A stretch of 64,000 nucleotides of DNA from Cristatella mucedo. Its lineage: Eukaryota; Bryozoa; Phylactolaemata; Cristatellidae. Position 1 is the first letter of the stretch, and every line of letters starts with the position of its first letter. The notes beneath the pieces were generated by a model. It saw only the letters and a list, made by a program, of their open reading frames with translations, was not told the origin of the DNA and did no database searches. Where the stretch lies: the NCBI GenBank assembly GCA_009760855.2, contig WPIO01000005.1, positions 10,186,501-10,250,500 on the forward strand. Direction: 5' to 3'. Below, piece by piece: positions 19,979 through 64,000 of this stretch. The translations under genes were made by a program, and so were the position numbers.

Positions 19979-21544
19979 GTAGGTAAATACCATGCATGCA
20001 GGAGCATCGGCACTGAAGCAGGGACCATACACCGTCCCACCTCGTACGAGCAGATCGCATGGTGGTGGTGGTGGTGGTGAGGGGGGGTTACACACGTGCA
20101 CGATCGATAAGTAACCGCCATTAGCCACGCCCATGCTCTGTCTGCCTAGCAACGCAACAGACACCTGTACCCGGACGGGACGTGTGTGCCTCCGAAGACA
20201 AGTTCGAATGCCTGACCTCAGGGCAATGCTGGCAAGAGTGGAGTAATGCCAATTCAGGCACACTAGGGAATCAAATTATCAGCTACCAACAGCCGCCCTC
20301 AGCTACCGCTGGCCAGTTCCAGAATGGTGGGCGGCAGATAGTTTTGTGTGGCGTGAAGCTGCTTGACACGAGCGCTGCCACCAGCTGGGCATTAGAGCCA
20401 CCGTCAGACACAGTCCAGTGTGCAACTGCATTCGTTCTGCATGTCAAAGATGCTAGCAATCACAGGTAGGTGCCAATGATGGCAGTTCAACATCCCACCC
20501 ACACTAGCAGCACTAAGCCACTCCGGAGGCATTCACACCGAAAAAGTTCTGCTGTCCAAGATCCCTGATCTAGCAAGTGTTAAGAGGCAGCACAACAGAG
20601 AGCAGCACGGGGAGACATGTAGATGCCTAAATTTTGAGTGGTGATCCTAGACTCTTGTGCGCTTGAATGCGTGGAAATCCTTCAATGCAATTGGTTACCG
20701 AGCCTTAAGCCACACCAGAAACGAGTCCTAGCTGAAAGGAAGCCAAAACTTCCTGTTTGGCCACAAGGCAAGAACAGGCATTTGCATAGTAAAGAAACTA
20801 AGAAGAAGTTTAGAATTAACAATGATGCAAACCTTTCTTTTTAATTCTTTGCTACATTCTTTTTTGCAACACTTATACACTTCCGGCCGGTACACTTGAT
20901 GCACCATGAAAGACAGTAAGCAAAGTTATGGCAGCAGGCCTGGCCCAAGACAACTAAACCTCACAGTACCAACATAGCCCAATGCCGAGTGCTAGGAAGG
21001 TTGAACACTAGAAAAACGCAAAGGTGCAACCATATCAAACTGGAATCCTATTGCGGCCAACGACAGTGCTGGCTAGCAACGACAGATGACACAATCACGA
21101 GGTTGCAGTGCATGGACTATTTCGACCAAAAGCTAGAGGTCCTCAAAAAATCACTAAGCCGTGCATCAATAGCTGCTCTTAAGAAGTTTCAAGAATAAGG
21201 TCGTAGAGGACGCAGTCGGATTTGTATGAAGGCAGCCCAGCCAGGTCGATCGAATGAATGGCCGGGTGCAGCTAAGTATCTGCAGCAGAGAGGATTTCAG
21301 CTGCATGGACGTGCGCGAGCAAGCAGAAGTGCTCGATAGAGCAGCTGCTTTCGAACGCATGAGTGCGAGCTTCTCGGGTCTGAGCCCAGACGAGTCAGAA
21401 GGCAAGGGTGGGGGGCCAGGGTCAGACGAAGATTATGCTCGCCGACACCCAAAAACCGACAGGTGCAGCTATGCCGAGTTTGGGCAAGGGAATAAATACC
21501 AAAGAATCCTTGCCGACAGTGGACACGTGCTTTACAGAGCGGAA
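19979..21544. other. Intergenic, no gene supported
   Basis: There are a (GGT)n run near 20060-20078 and several short open frames without recognisable domains. Confidence 0.5.
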
Positions 21545-21649
21545 GTATGAAACGAATTAGACCGCAAACATGTGCTTTAAAAGCAAAAGTATGAAACGCA
21601 TTAGACCGCAAACATGTGCTTTAAAAGCAAAAGTATGAAACACATTAGA
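21545..21649. repeat. 44-bp tandem repeat, about 2.4 copies
   Basis: The unit begins GTATGAAACG and contains ACATGTGCTTTAAAAGC. Copies start at 21545, 21589 and 21633 with one or two differences each. Confidence 0.95.
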
Positions 21650-22422
21650 AGCAGCTCGGCTGCCGCACGGCCTCACGAGAAGCCTGCGGTGGCGGCGGCA
21701 GCGTTAGCAGCACGGCACAAAAGCCTACGCTGGCGCAGCGGCACTGGCGGGTGCGCACCACGACGGCGTCATGCGGCTGTTGAGCTTCAGGCAGAAGGCG
21801 GCGATTCCACTCTCCAGCTCCATTGCTTGACAAGCTCAGCCTCTGCAAGTGTTCATTAGGCGAGGCCGCACTGAGCGTGCGGTTAGTGCGAGGCTTCGAG
21901 CCGGACCGAGCCGCTGCAGCCGAGCTCAGTGGCTCCTGCTCTCAGCGCTCCGAGCGGCGGCTTGCCGGGCACGGCAGAGGTGCGCCAGAGTCATGCCATA
22001 GCGGGCAGAAGCCGTCGTCGAGCGAGAGAGAGAGAGAGAGAGACCGCCACGGGAGAGCCGTCATCGGTTGCTGATCGGTGCTTCAGGCGCAGGCGGCGGA
22101 AGCAACAAATCGAAGCAGAAGTCAAGCAGCACTTGAGCTTTGCTGCTTTAGTGCTTTGAGAATTAATTAGCAGCTCAATAGCTAATTCTAAATGTAAAGC
22201 GAAGCCGACAGGCAAACCGCATGGACTGGCTGAAGTGCTGCAGACCGCGAGTGGTGGCAATGAGCGGCACGTGAGGGCACGAAGCCGTGCAGGGTTTGAG
22301 GATGACAATGCGGTCAGGCAGCGCCAGCAAACACAGCTGCAGAAGCAGCCAGTAGTGAAAGAAATCGGGCATCTGCTCGAGCCTGGCGCCAGCCTAAGAA
22401 TGACACACACACAAACACACAC

Positions 22423-22463
<41 letters not shown>

Positions 22464-23788
22464 GTGCATACAAACACACACACATACACACAAATACACA
22501 GAGAGACGCACGTGTGGTCTCACCGGTCTGAACACAATTTCAGGCTGCACGCGAGAGATAGCAAAAGGTCAGCGCAAAAGGCAGCAGCTGCGCCACGCCA
22601 CACAGTGCACAACTACTGGGCGATCAAGCGATCAAACTGGTAGGCAGGTATAGACAAAAGCGGCCACGAAGTGAGAGCAGCTGCAGCGGACAGACGGACA
22701 AGCGAGGCAAGCTTCGGTCGACTCGGCTACTCACTCGTCAGACAGCGCGGCTGAGCTGAGCTCTGCGCGGTGAGCTGCCGCCGCGTCGTTGGGCAGACCA
22801 GGCGGACGGACAGCCACCGTCGCGGGGAATGCAGCCATGCCGTGTGCAAATCATCTCAGTTCGGTCGATTCGCGCTGGCAGCTGCCGTTCGTGCTGAACC
22901 GCGAGGAGCCGCCGCATGGAGGCTGCCCAGGTCCGCAGCAGGCGTGCGCAAAGACGTGAGCAAGAGAGGTCGATGTGTGCGGCAGCAGTGGCTCTAGTTG
23001 CCGTGGGGACGAAGCATCGGCCCCGTCGGAAGATGACGGCTTGGGTGGCGGTGGCAGCAGCAGCAGTTGAGGAGCGGTCGCTGGTATCGAGGGCTCTGCC
23101 ACTAGGCTGCACAGTGAGGAGCGAAAGATCTGGAGGCTGGGTCGGCCAGGCAAGCGCAAACGTCAGCATCTGCTGCAGCAGCGGCGGCCCACTTGTCCGA
23201 CGAGAGAGAGAGAAAGAGAAAGAGAGCTTGCGACTGAGTGCGTCCATTCTCCAAAGCACGACCGCTTCGGCTTGCTTCAATGGGCAACTCAGGTAAGGAA
23301 AGTTCCGGTCAATGAGACCAAATAAACATCCGGTGTACAGGCTGGCAGGCCGACCGTTTTCTCCTCTCTCAATCGGATAGAACAGACGACAACAGATTAA
23401 CAGATATATGACACAAAACAGGCGTCCCGTGAGGCAAGCGGTTATTGCACTTGCCAAAGTCGATAAAAAATCGAACTGTGGAGTCCGAAAATAAGCCCTG
23501 CAACCAAGAAACTGGCCAATCCTCAACGAAGATGCCAGAGAAAGAGATACTTCGATGGCCAGATACCCGATGGGTAAATAAAAAAATATAGGGAAAAGAC
23601 TTCCGGTAGTTGCCAGTGTCGTGACTGTTGTCACCGAACAGGTCAGGCTGATTCTTTGCAGGCCATTCGAATCGCTCAACCAAGGAAGAAGCCACACTTT
23701 CGTCTTCTCTCACTGTGCAAATAACAGCGAAATGGAGACGAGAGAACGAGGCAAAGAACGGTAGGTAGCGCCTAACATTGCCACCGCC
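21650..23788. other. GC-rich zone downstream of the MICAL stop
   Basis: It includes the presumptive MICAL 3' UTR. Much of 21650-23300 is GC-rich with CGs and short GA and CA runs. Open frames on both strands are compositional and overlap each other without domain matches. I found no AATAAA on the minus strand that would fix the MICAL polyadenylation site. A CpG island or an unrecognised exon remains possible. Confidence 0.45.
22387..22460. repeat. (CA)n microsatellite
   Basis: An imperfect CA run of about 70 bases is followed by further CA-rich sequence to about 22500. Confidence 0.95.
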
Positions 23789-57868
<34,080 letters not shown>

Positions 57869-57946
57869 CGCCGGTCCAAGATTGGCGATCGGAAAGGCAG
57901 CCCAGAGCAAGCAACGATCGCCGGGGATCGCGTAGATCGTCAAATG

Positions 57947-58317
57947 CTGCTCTTGAAAAAAAAACAAGGGGGGTGAGGATATCAAGCCTAAACTGTACAT
58001 CTGCCATCGTGCAAGTGCATAAGCGTAAGCAAAGATAGTACTGCTTAATCAAATAAAGGGGCAAACTTCAACCAAACTTTCGGCTTCATTTGATGCTGCT
58101 TCACTTGATGATGGAAAAGATGCTTTTACAACACTCCAGGTCAGTTCTGATTTCGGCTTGATAGCTTTTGCTCCATATATCATCAAACGTCCTTGAACTG
58201 TATTATCCGTAATAGAAGACTTGCATAGTAATCGTTATCCAACCGAACGTCAAGTGGTGGATAGCAACTTCCAACTTTACGGCAGGCACTTCATGCCAAT
58301 GCTTAATATTACTTAAT
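57947..58317. other. MICAL 5' flank or first intron
   Basis: No element recognised. If 57946 is a true acceptor, the 5' UTR starts further upstream and the promoter is not located. Confidence 0.4.
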
Positions 58318-59320
58318 TCATAATAATGCATTTGATATAGCACCCTCAGAGAACTCAATCTCTTTCTATGCACTTTACGTTTGCTTTATACGTTTGCTTT
58401 TTTTGTTTTAATGTCAGCCGTAAGCTAAGAGTGCTTGAGTGGAAAAGGGCCTATCGTTTAGTCAGTTTTGCAAACTCATTGAGGTCGTCGGCTAGTGTTC
58501 AGTTGTCGGATGGCATCAAGAAGGGAAAATCGGTAGGAGGGTCAAGTAGAAGAACAGAGAATTCGGATTTTGCTACGATTCAGCATCGATGTAAAGCTTT
58601 AGGTTTCTTAACTCACAGGTGATTTTTGGATGCAAAAACAGAAATGCATTCCAGGGAGAACAAAATCCACAAATGATCAGATTTGCTGAAAGGGGTGCCG
58701 ATCAGGGCCTATCCATTACAACTGCAGGAGCAAATTTAATCAATAATGTGGCTGTTTATGTGTGGGGCTTGAACGTGAGCACGAAGGCAGAAAGACTCAA
58801 ATAGTGCAAGCAGGATTGAAGCGTCGGATCAGACGGGTTTTTTAAACGGGACATTGAGCTCAACTAGAACGACAAGAGGGCGATTCCTAAGGCAAAGTAT
58901 AGAGAGAAAGAGGACAAGTCAGAGATGAAGCTGGCATGGCTACCTGGAGGTCTTTATATCCCTACCATTATCGGCAACTCACCACTACCTAGACAGAGTA
59001 CATGGGATTCAAAAGATTTATTTAGCAGGTACCAAGAAAGACTTGAAAATAAAAAAAGCCGTGTGAATGACAATAGCTACTCCACCCCTAGTTTTTAGCA
59101 ATATCGGATTACGAAAAGGAAGAGACCTTTTAGAGATGCATCGGCGATAGTAGAGCTGTTCATCGACTTCAGCAAGGTCTCATTAATAACGAAAATGCAA
59201 AGAGTATCAGGCTGGCAAAAACCAACGGTCCGTTGCACAATGAGCAAGCACTCAAGAGGCAAAGGTTTTAGTCGGTTACCGAGGTTAGCATTTACTTTAT
59301 CCACTGCATCATCACTCGGT
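58318..59320 (-). pseudogene. LINE-A with endonuclease remnant
   Basis: On the minus strand at 59300-59095 the open frame has an endonuclease-like order: VNANLGNRLK (compare NARSL-NK), CQPDTLCIFVINETLL (compare CITETWL), and a central block. A later block around 58560-58450 resembles the endonuclease-RT linker. The 3' hairpin and partial tail at 58318-58385 end it. The RT part is missing, so it is internally deleted. This is the only copy here with a visible endonuclease. Confidence 0.65.
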
Positions 59321-59839
59321 AACGAAAATCAGCTTCAGTTCTAATGGGAGAACTTGAGGAAAGTGGTTAGCAACATTAGCAGTCACTCTGACGAGAGAAG
59401 GCATATTTCGGCTTGTAACAACAGCACAGATGCTAGCTTGGCACTATCAAGCTCCTTTGGTCCTCCGGCACGCTCTAACCTGACATCACCCCTGTGTCTG
59501 CCCTATCCCGGTAGTCCTTGTGCGCAAAAGCCTTGCGAAAACATGCGCTGGACAAGCAGTAGCACTACCTAAATGAGCTCAAAACAACAAGCATGCAAAG
59601 TCGCACTAGATAGTCTGGATATCAGTCAGGTCTTTCTAAGATCAGGGCTTCATTCGACAAAGGACACCACTCCGGAAGGCAGAACCAATTACATATCATT
59701 TAGCGCAGTTCTAACTGCGGAGGTAAGGACTCTCACGATTGAAAAACAGGTCTTAACTCCATCGTTTCCAGCATCCGAGGCTAGGATAGTTCCGATTTTG
59801 AGATATCTACAACGGCAGCAGCTAAGGTCAGTGGGGCCA

Positions 59840-59938
59840 AGCATGTTTGGTCAGGTTGAAAAAAGATATGCCAAGTGTCTCGAAAGAGAATTAGTTCCCT
59901 GAGGTCACAACACAAATGTCATTATCATTATTATCAGT
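59840..59938 (+). pseudogene. LINE-A or SINE-2-like 3' end (degraded)
   Basis: TATGCCAAGTGTCTCGAAAG, GAATTAGTTCCCTGAGG and ATTATCATTATTATC keep the family order. It may belong to either family. Confidence 0.5.
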
Positions 59939-60401
59939 CACAAAAGATTGGGCGATCCCATACGCCAGAACGGCTGAAACAGGTGTGCGACCGGCAGCCG
60001 TGAGTTTGACCAATAGTGAGAGCATTTTGACGATGTGCTTGGCTTGTCGGTTTGTATACCTGATGATGACCGTCGTGGACAGGCTGCTGGACCTTTAAGC
60101 ACTGCCCTTTTGGTAGGCTTACCACCACGGCAAAGGCTGACTTGCATCAATCCACCTGTTCTCCACAATATAGTATTTCAAAAATCCTAAGCAACTAAAT
60201 GTCTTTTCTAGGGGTTTGGCAAATGTGAGAAGGGAAGCATTCATTCAATTAGTACTAACTTGATCCGTGAGCCCACACAAGCAACCAAAGGACAGCAGAT
60301 GCAGATGGAGCTAATTCTGTGAAGAATAAAACAGTAGGGTTTTTAGCTTCTACTTCAATGCTGTAAGGTCATGGGATGTCCTGACGTCAGTCTTGCACTA
60401 C

Positions 60402-60402
<1 letters not shown>

Positions 60403-60435
<33 letters not shown>
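60403..60435. repeat. (GA)n microsatellite
   Basis: About 33 bases of GA inside a LINE-A fragment. Confidence 0.95.
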
Positions 60436-61254
60436 CAAGAGGAGAGAGTTCCCGGCTCTGCAAGCATACGAACTGATGGCACACTCGTCAGAGGATTTGA
60501 TGTAGCTTAGTGGCACAGCTAAACGACTAGGGTAAGATGAGTTGGTGGGACGATGAAAAGCCTGAGTAGGAAGTATTTCGAATAGGCATTCTTGATCAAC
60601 AGAATGAAAGAACCTAACGATGAGCAACATAAGTTGAAGTCGATATGGAGAGCCAGTGTACGTCAGTGAGTGATGTAATGTCGCAGGTGTGACGTTGACG
60701 ACAGCTAAGTCTAGCTGCAGGGTTTTGCACTTACTGTAAGTGTCTCATTACACAGGTAGGAAGACCTGTAAGGAGTGAGTTAATTCTAGAGGCGATGTTA
60801 TGAATGCTTGCACCAGTTTGGTTGTGGTATCCTTGTCTAAGCAAGCTGGATTTTTTCGAAATGGTAGGCAGCTGAATGTTAACTGACTTGACTTTGAAGC
60901 TGATGCAGTCAAATATAAAGTCCACATTAGAATTGGCCACCCAAATTGCATGCAGATGCTGCTAAGATTAGCTGCATGAGCAATTTAGAGGCTTAGGCCT
61001 GCAATTTCCGAGTAACGCTAGGTTTGCCGTAACGATTAGTTGATTCTACAGTCGTTCAATTAGAGAACATTTGATACCATACCGTTGCTAATGTCAACAA
61101 TACATGCAGCACGAGAGATAAGAGAGTTTGATGTACTTCAAGACTGGGAGGGATCAAAGCACAGGTACAGCAGGGGGGCATCCGCATAAAATGAAAGTCT
61201 AGATTATGCACGACGATTACTTTGAAAAGAGATTAAATTAAATTAAAAATTAAA

Positions 61255-61412
61255 TGCTAGCTGATTTAGCAGCCTCTTTTTGTATAGCGACAGAAGAACC
61301 TTTACGGCTATCACCACCGCTTGCCGTGGCGATAAAGGATCGCCCACCAAAGGATTCGAACCCATGACCTCGGGACCGAGGTCGTGAAAAGCAACCACCT
61401 TACCTAGAGATC
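61255..61412 (-). mobile_element. SINE-1 copy nested in LINE-A
   Basis: Complete minus-strand copy with palindrome ACGACCTCGG/CCGAGGTCAT, B box GGGTTCGAATCC and tail; on the plus strand it starts TAGCTGATTTAGCAGCC. Confidence 0.9.
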
Positions 61413-61846
61413 AAGCACAGATCCCTAGGGTATGCCACTCTTTAATGGCTCCTCGGATGATCACAAAGCTGCTTAATGTTGGAGAAGGAATGCTAACATT
61501 TGACAGGCATTGGCAGTATTGATAGGGTTTCCCAACTTATCAACACATGCACTATTTGGTTCCAAACCCATGTGCATCCAGGCGTCACGACTCGACAGAC
61601 ATATTGATTCTGGCCAATCTTTAGATACCAGCAGATATTCAAGTAACAAGGCAATAGCTCTCTACGAACTAATTACCTGACTCAACGGCCAAATTGGTAC
61701 GAAAGGATGGCATGAATCAGAGCTTTTGGTTTACTTTCAATTCATCATTTGCTAATCAGAGGCCCGAGACAATGTAAAAGCAGTGGCAGTAACATGCACT
61801 TCACTTATGCTAGGTATCCACTACCACTGGGTGCACTATGACCGGG

Positions 61847-61974
61847 CCCTGTATTAAACCTCGTGCCATGTCCTTCACGCAAAAACCAAGTTGCCTGCAA
61901 CTGGTCTGTGCCCTGTATTAAACCTCGTGCCATGTCCTTCACGCAAAAACCAAGTTGCCTGCAACTGGTCTGTG
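61847..61974. repeat. 64-bp perfect tandem duplication
   Basis: A unit beginning CCCTGTATTAAACC and ending CTGGTCTGTG is present twice back to back (61847-61910, 61911-61974) with no difference. Confidence 0.97.
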
Positions 61975-62082
61975 CAACAACCGCAATCTAGTCGCAGTGT
62001 CGCACAGCAAGCCAGTAACATGTAAGAATGTTAGCTTAACCAAATCAGTCCAGGGATCGACGAATCTGCACAAAGTCAACGG

Positions 62083-62181
62083 CATCGCATTCCAGGAAAG
62101 GCGGAGACTAAATGCTCAGTCGTGTACCGGCCTGATTATCAGCGACCGTCTTCTCTTGCCGGCTGCACATTGTCGAACTCT
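62083..62181 (+). pseudogene. Trypsin-like (S1) serine protease fragment, tentative
   Basis: The plus-strand frame reads SCTGLIISDRLLLPAAHC at about 62118-62171. This has the Cys-x15-Cys spacing and the AAHC box that holds the catalytic His of chymotrypsin-fold S1 proteases, with VNGIA shortly before it as in the activation site. The distance from that site is about ten residues too short and I see no Asp or Ser (GDSGGP) exon. It may be an exon of a gene to the right, a relic, or chance. The ORF runs 61955-62254. Confidence 0.35.
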
Positions 62182-62239
62182 CACCGAACATAAGCCGATA
62201 CAATGCCTCATCAACAGCAAAGCTCGGCTGCTGTCTCCC

Positions 62240-62490
62240 TCTGCGCATATATGAGTGTCTCTCCTCAAGGCATCTGTCTCTCTCGGTCAGCTTATCTATG
62301 AACTCCCCGGCAGTCTCTCCTGGTTTTATCTGTCTCTCATGTCTCCGTCTGTCATCGCCTTCCTCCCTTGCTCCTTCCCTCTCCCCTTCTACCGGTCTGT
62401 CTATCTCTCACTCTCTACCTGTCTGTCGCCCTACCTGTCTGTCTGTCTATGCTTCTCTCTATCTCTGTCTGTCTCTAATCTCCCTCTCTT
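62240..62490. repeat. CT/TCTG-rich low-complexity tract
   Basis: A pyrimidine-rich stretch with repeated CTGTCTGTCTATC and CTCTCTCT segments. Confidence 0.8.
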
Positions 62491-64000
62491 TCACGATGCC
62501 TCTCGCTAAGAGGAGCTGCACTATTTTGCTCGCATACTTCTGACTCGGAGGGGGGGGGGCACTCAACAGGCAGACTGCGGGAGGCATGTACGTCTGCAAG
62601 GCAGCACGAGTTACTCAGGCAACTTACATCGCCGTCAGTCAAAGCTGATGAGGCAGCTTCAGTGCTCTTCTTTTTCACGACGAACCCATCACACGGAGGA
62701 AATACCGCTACAAAGAGTGGCCTGTCTGGCCTGTGCCACCAGCAGGATCCCCATTGTGAGACCACCTACAGCACAAGCAAGCAACCCTGGCACTCATGCC
62801 TACTTGGTAGCAGCTACCACTGATTAGCCAGCACTGCTAGATCACGAGGCATGTTTCAGCCTGGAAGGAGGGTTCATCCAACCAGCATCACCTCACTGCT
62901 GACCTCGGTGAGATTCAAGGCTACAGCAGCTGCACCCAGCCCCGGCCAAGGAGCCGTTTCAGGGATAGCAACGACTGGCTCCGAGGACGTGGCGGGCGTG
63001 GGAGCACACCGGATCATGCTTGTCCAAAAGACCCGAAGCGAGACAGCTGCATCGCCGGCGGACGTGTCGAAAGCAGCCAGCCCCTAGCAGCGATGGTGGC
63101 ATGGCAGAGCGATCGTGCGAATGCTGCGAGACCAATCGATCTGGAGAGGCCCCCCTCACAACTGGATCGGCAGGATGCTGCAGCTGCAGGCCGAGGACGA
63201 AACTGGGCTGATGACAGCTCGTAGAAGCCCGAGTCGGTGGCGTGGGTGGGTGCAGGCTGCAGTGGCCAGCTAGTTGCTAGCTGCAAGCTTGCAGCTTCAG
63301 CCAAGCAGCAGCTACCAGCATCGTACGTGCAGGGAAGAGTGGGGGCAGAGGGCACAGGCCTCTGCCTTGGACAAGCAAGGAGTGGGTCAGGAGGCTCTAG
63401 CATTCACACGATCAGCTGCCCGTGTCAAGGTCAAGGTCTAGTCCTCCCCTCGGCTAATGTTATGGCTATACACATGGCCACCTGCTTGGGTCCAACACGA
63501 GAAACTTGGAGCACAGGTTGACCAGTGCAGCACCCGCAGCAACCGAGGGCCATAACACTCCCGAGTTTGCTCTGACATTGCTGTCAGTCAAGTGTGACCA
63601 CGAAGCTGTGTCTCGATGCTTGGTCACGGGTTAGATTCAAAGCAGGCGGTCCCTAAGCAAACCAGCAGCAATCAACTAAACCAATAGCCGAGACCTCACG
63701 ATTACACAGGGACTGCTTGCCAAATTCGGCAGCAGCCGTTTGAAACCTACTGTCTGGTCGGTCACACTAGCTTTCCAGAGGATGCTTGACAGAACGAGTT
63801 GAGCAGAGACCAAGCTGTCAAGCCAGACTGGTTCGACGCAGGCGAGGAAGCCTATTCTTTAGAGAAATTACTGAAGCAAGCAAATTCGAAGTGCAGCGTA
63901 CATTAAGACTAAACAGGAGAAATGAAAAACGAGTTTCCTCGAAATAAAAATCAAAGCCATGTCACGGACAAGCTGCTTTGCACGTAGGGCATTATGCCAG
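62491..64000. other. Right flank, no gene confirmed
   Basis: A minus-strand frame at 62765-62628 ends in a strong GTAAGT donor, and another at 63403-63014 has DSGFYELSSAQFRPR; neither gives a domain match I trust. The sequence is moderately GC-rich, so exons of an upstream gene or MICAL 5' exons are possible. Confidence 0.35.

Larger units (their letters stand above)
60350..61500 (-). pseudogene. LINE-A fragment split by a SINE-1
   Basis: The minus strand has GATCATCCGAGGAGCC and the SVLGP-like region (61500-61413), the SINE-1, then FHFMRMPPC-like RT box remains (about 61195), KLVQAFITS and LLTGLPTCVMRHLQ, and a C-terminus with AFHRPTNSSYPSRLAVPLSY and SSYACRAGNSL. A (GA)n run lies inside it. 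Confidence 0.8.

Noticed and set aside
22738..23697. A 319-codon minus-strand frame
   Set aside because: It has a hydrophobic then low-complexity composition, no domain, and overlapping frames on both strands are equally open; it lies in the MICAL 3' flank. I treat it as chance in GC-rich DNA.
63014..63403. Minus-strand frame with DSGFYELSSAQF
   Set aside because: The short motif recalls the DSGFYEL-type words in scaffold proteins such as Dapper, but the rest does not match and stops follow soon; too weak to call an exon.

Overview
This is animal (metazoan) genomic DNA. Genes are split by GT-AG introns. Compact GC-rich coding exons sit in AT-richer introns full of retrotransposon fragments, tRNA-derived SINEs and long microsatellites. 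I saw no prokaryotic, viral or organellar signature. The RPAP1 plus MICAL pair, the alanine-, serine- and glutamine-rich exon content and the intron-poor RPAP1 suggest an invertebrate bilaterian, but I cannot name the phylum from the sequence alone.

Two protein genes can be reconstructed, both on the minus strand and arranged head to tail. RPAP1 (RNA polymerase II-associated protein 1) starts at 13647 and runs off the left edge. It has three small exons and then one 3.2 kb exon that stays open to base 1. MICAL, an actin-oxidising flavoprotein monooxygenase, starts at 57868 and stops at 23789. I joined 17 coding exons by hand; every junction is GT-AG, the phases agree, and the protein is about 1691 residues. 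Its order is monooxygenase, CH, LIM, a long low-complexity middle, and a C-terminal bMERB (Rab-binding) domain. The two genes share no pathway; RPAP1 acts in Pol II assembly and nuclear import, MICAL in F-actin disassembly and Rab-linked traffic.

Layout: 1-13.65 kb RPAP1 with three introns; 13.65-23.8 kb an intergenic stretch holding a hAT-type MITE, LINE and SINE pieces and a GC-rich zone; 23.8-57.9 kb MICAL, with large introns (4.5-6.3 kb for introns 8, 13 and 16); 57.9-64 kb upstream flank with LINE remnants, a 64-bp tandem duplication, a short trypsin-like fragment and a splice-donor-bounded open frame.

The interspersed repeats fall into a few families. LINE-A is CR1/L2-like, nearly always 5'-truncated, with a hairpin 3' end followed by (ATT)n. 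LINE-B is a second non-LTR family. SINE-1 is tRNA-derived with a striking palindrome before its B box and an (ATTT)n tail. SINE-2 is tRNA-derived and its 3' end carries the LINE-A hairpin, implying that it is mobilised by LINE-A. There are also a hAT MITE and a pogo/Tigger-like MITE. I found no new gene system; the most interesting items are the LINE-A/SINE-2 pairing, the SINE-1 palindrome, the nested insertions and the altered second zinc finger of the MICAL LIM domain.
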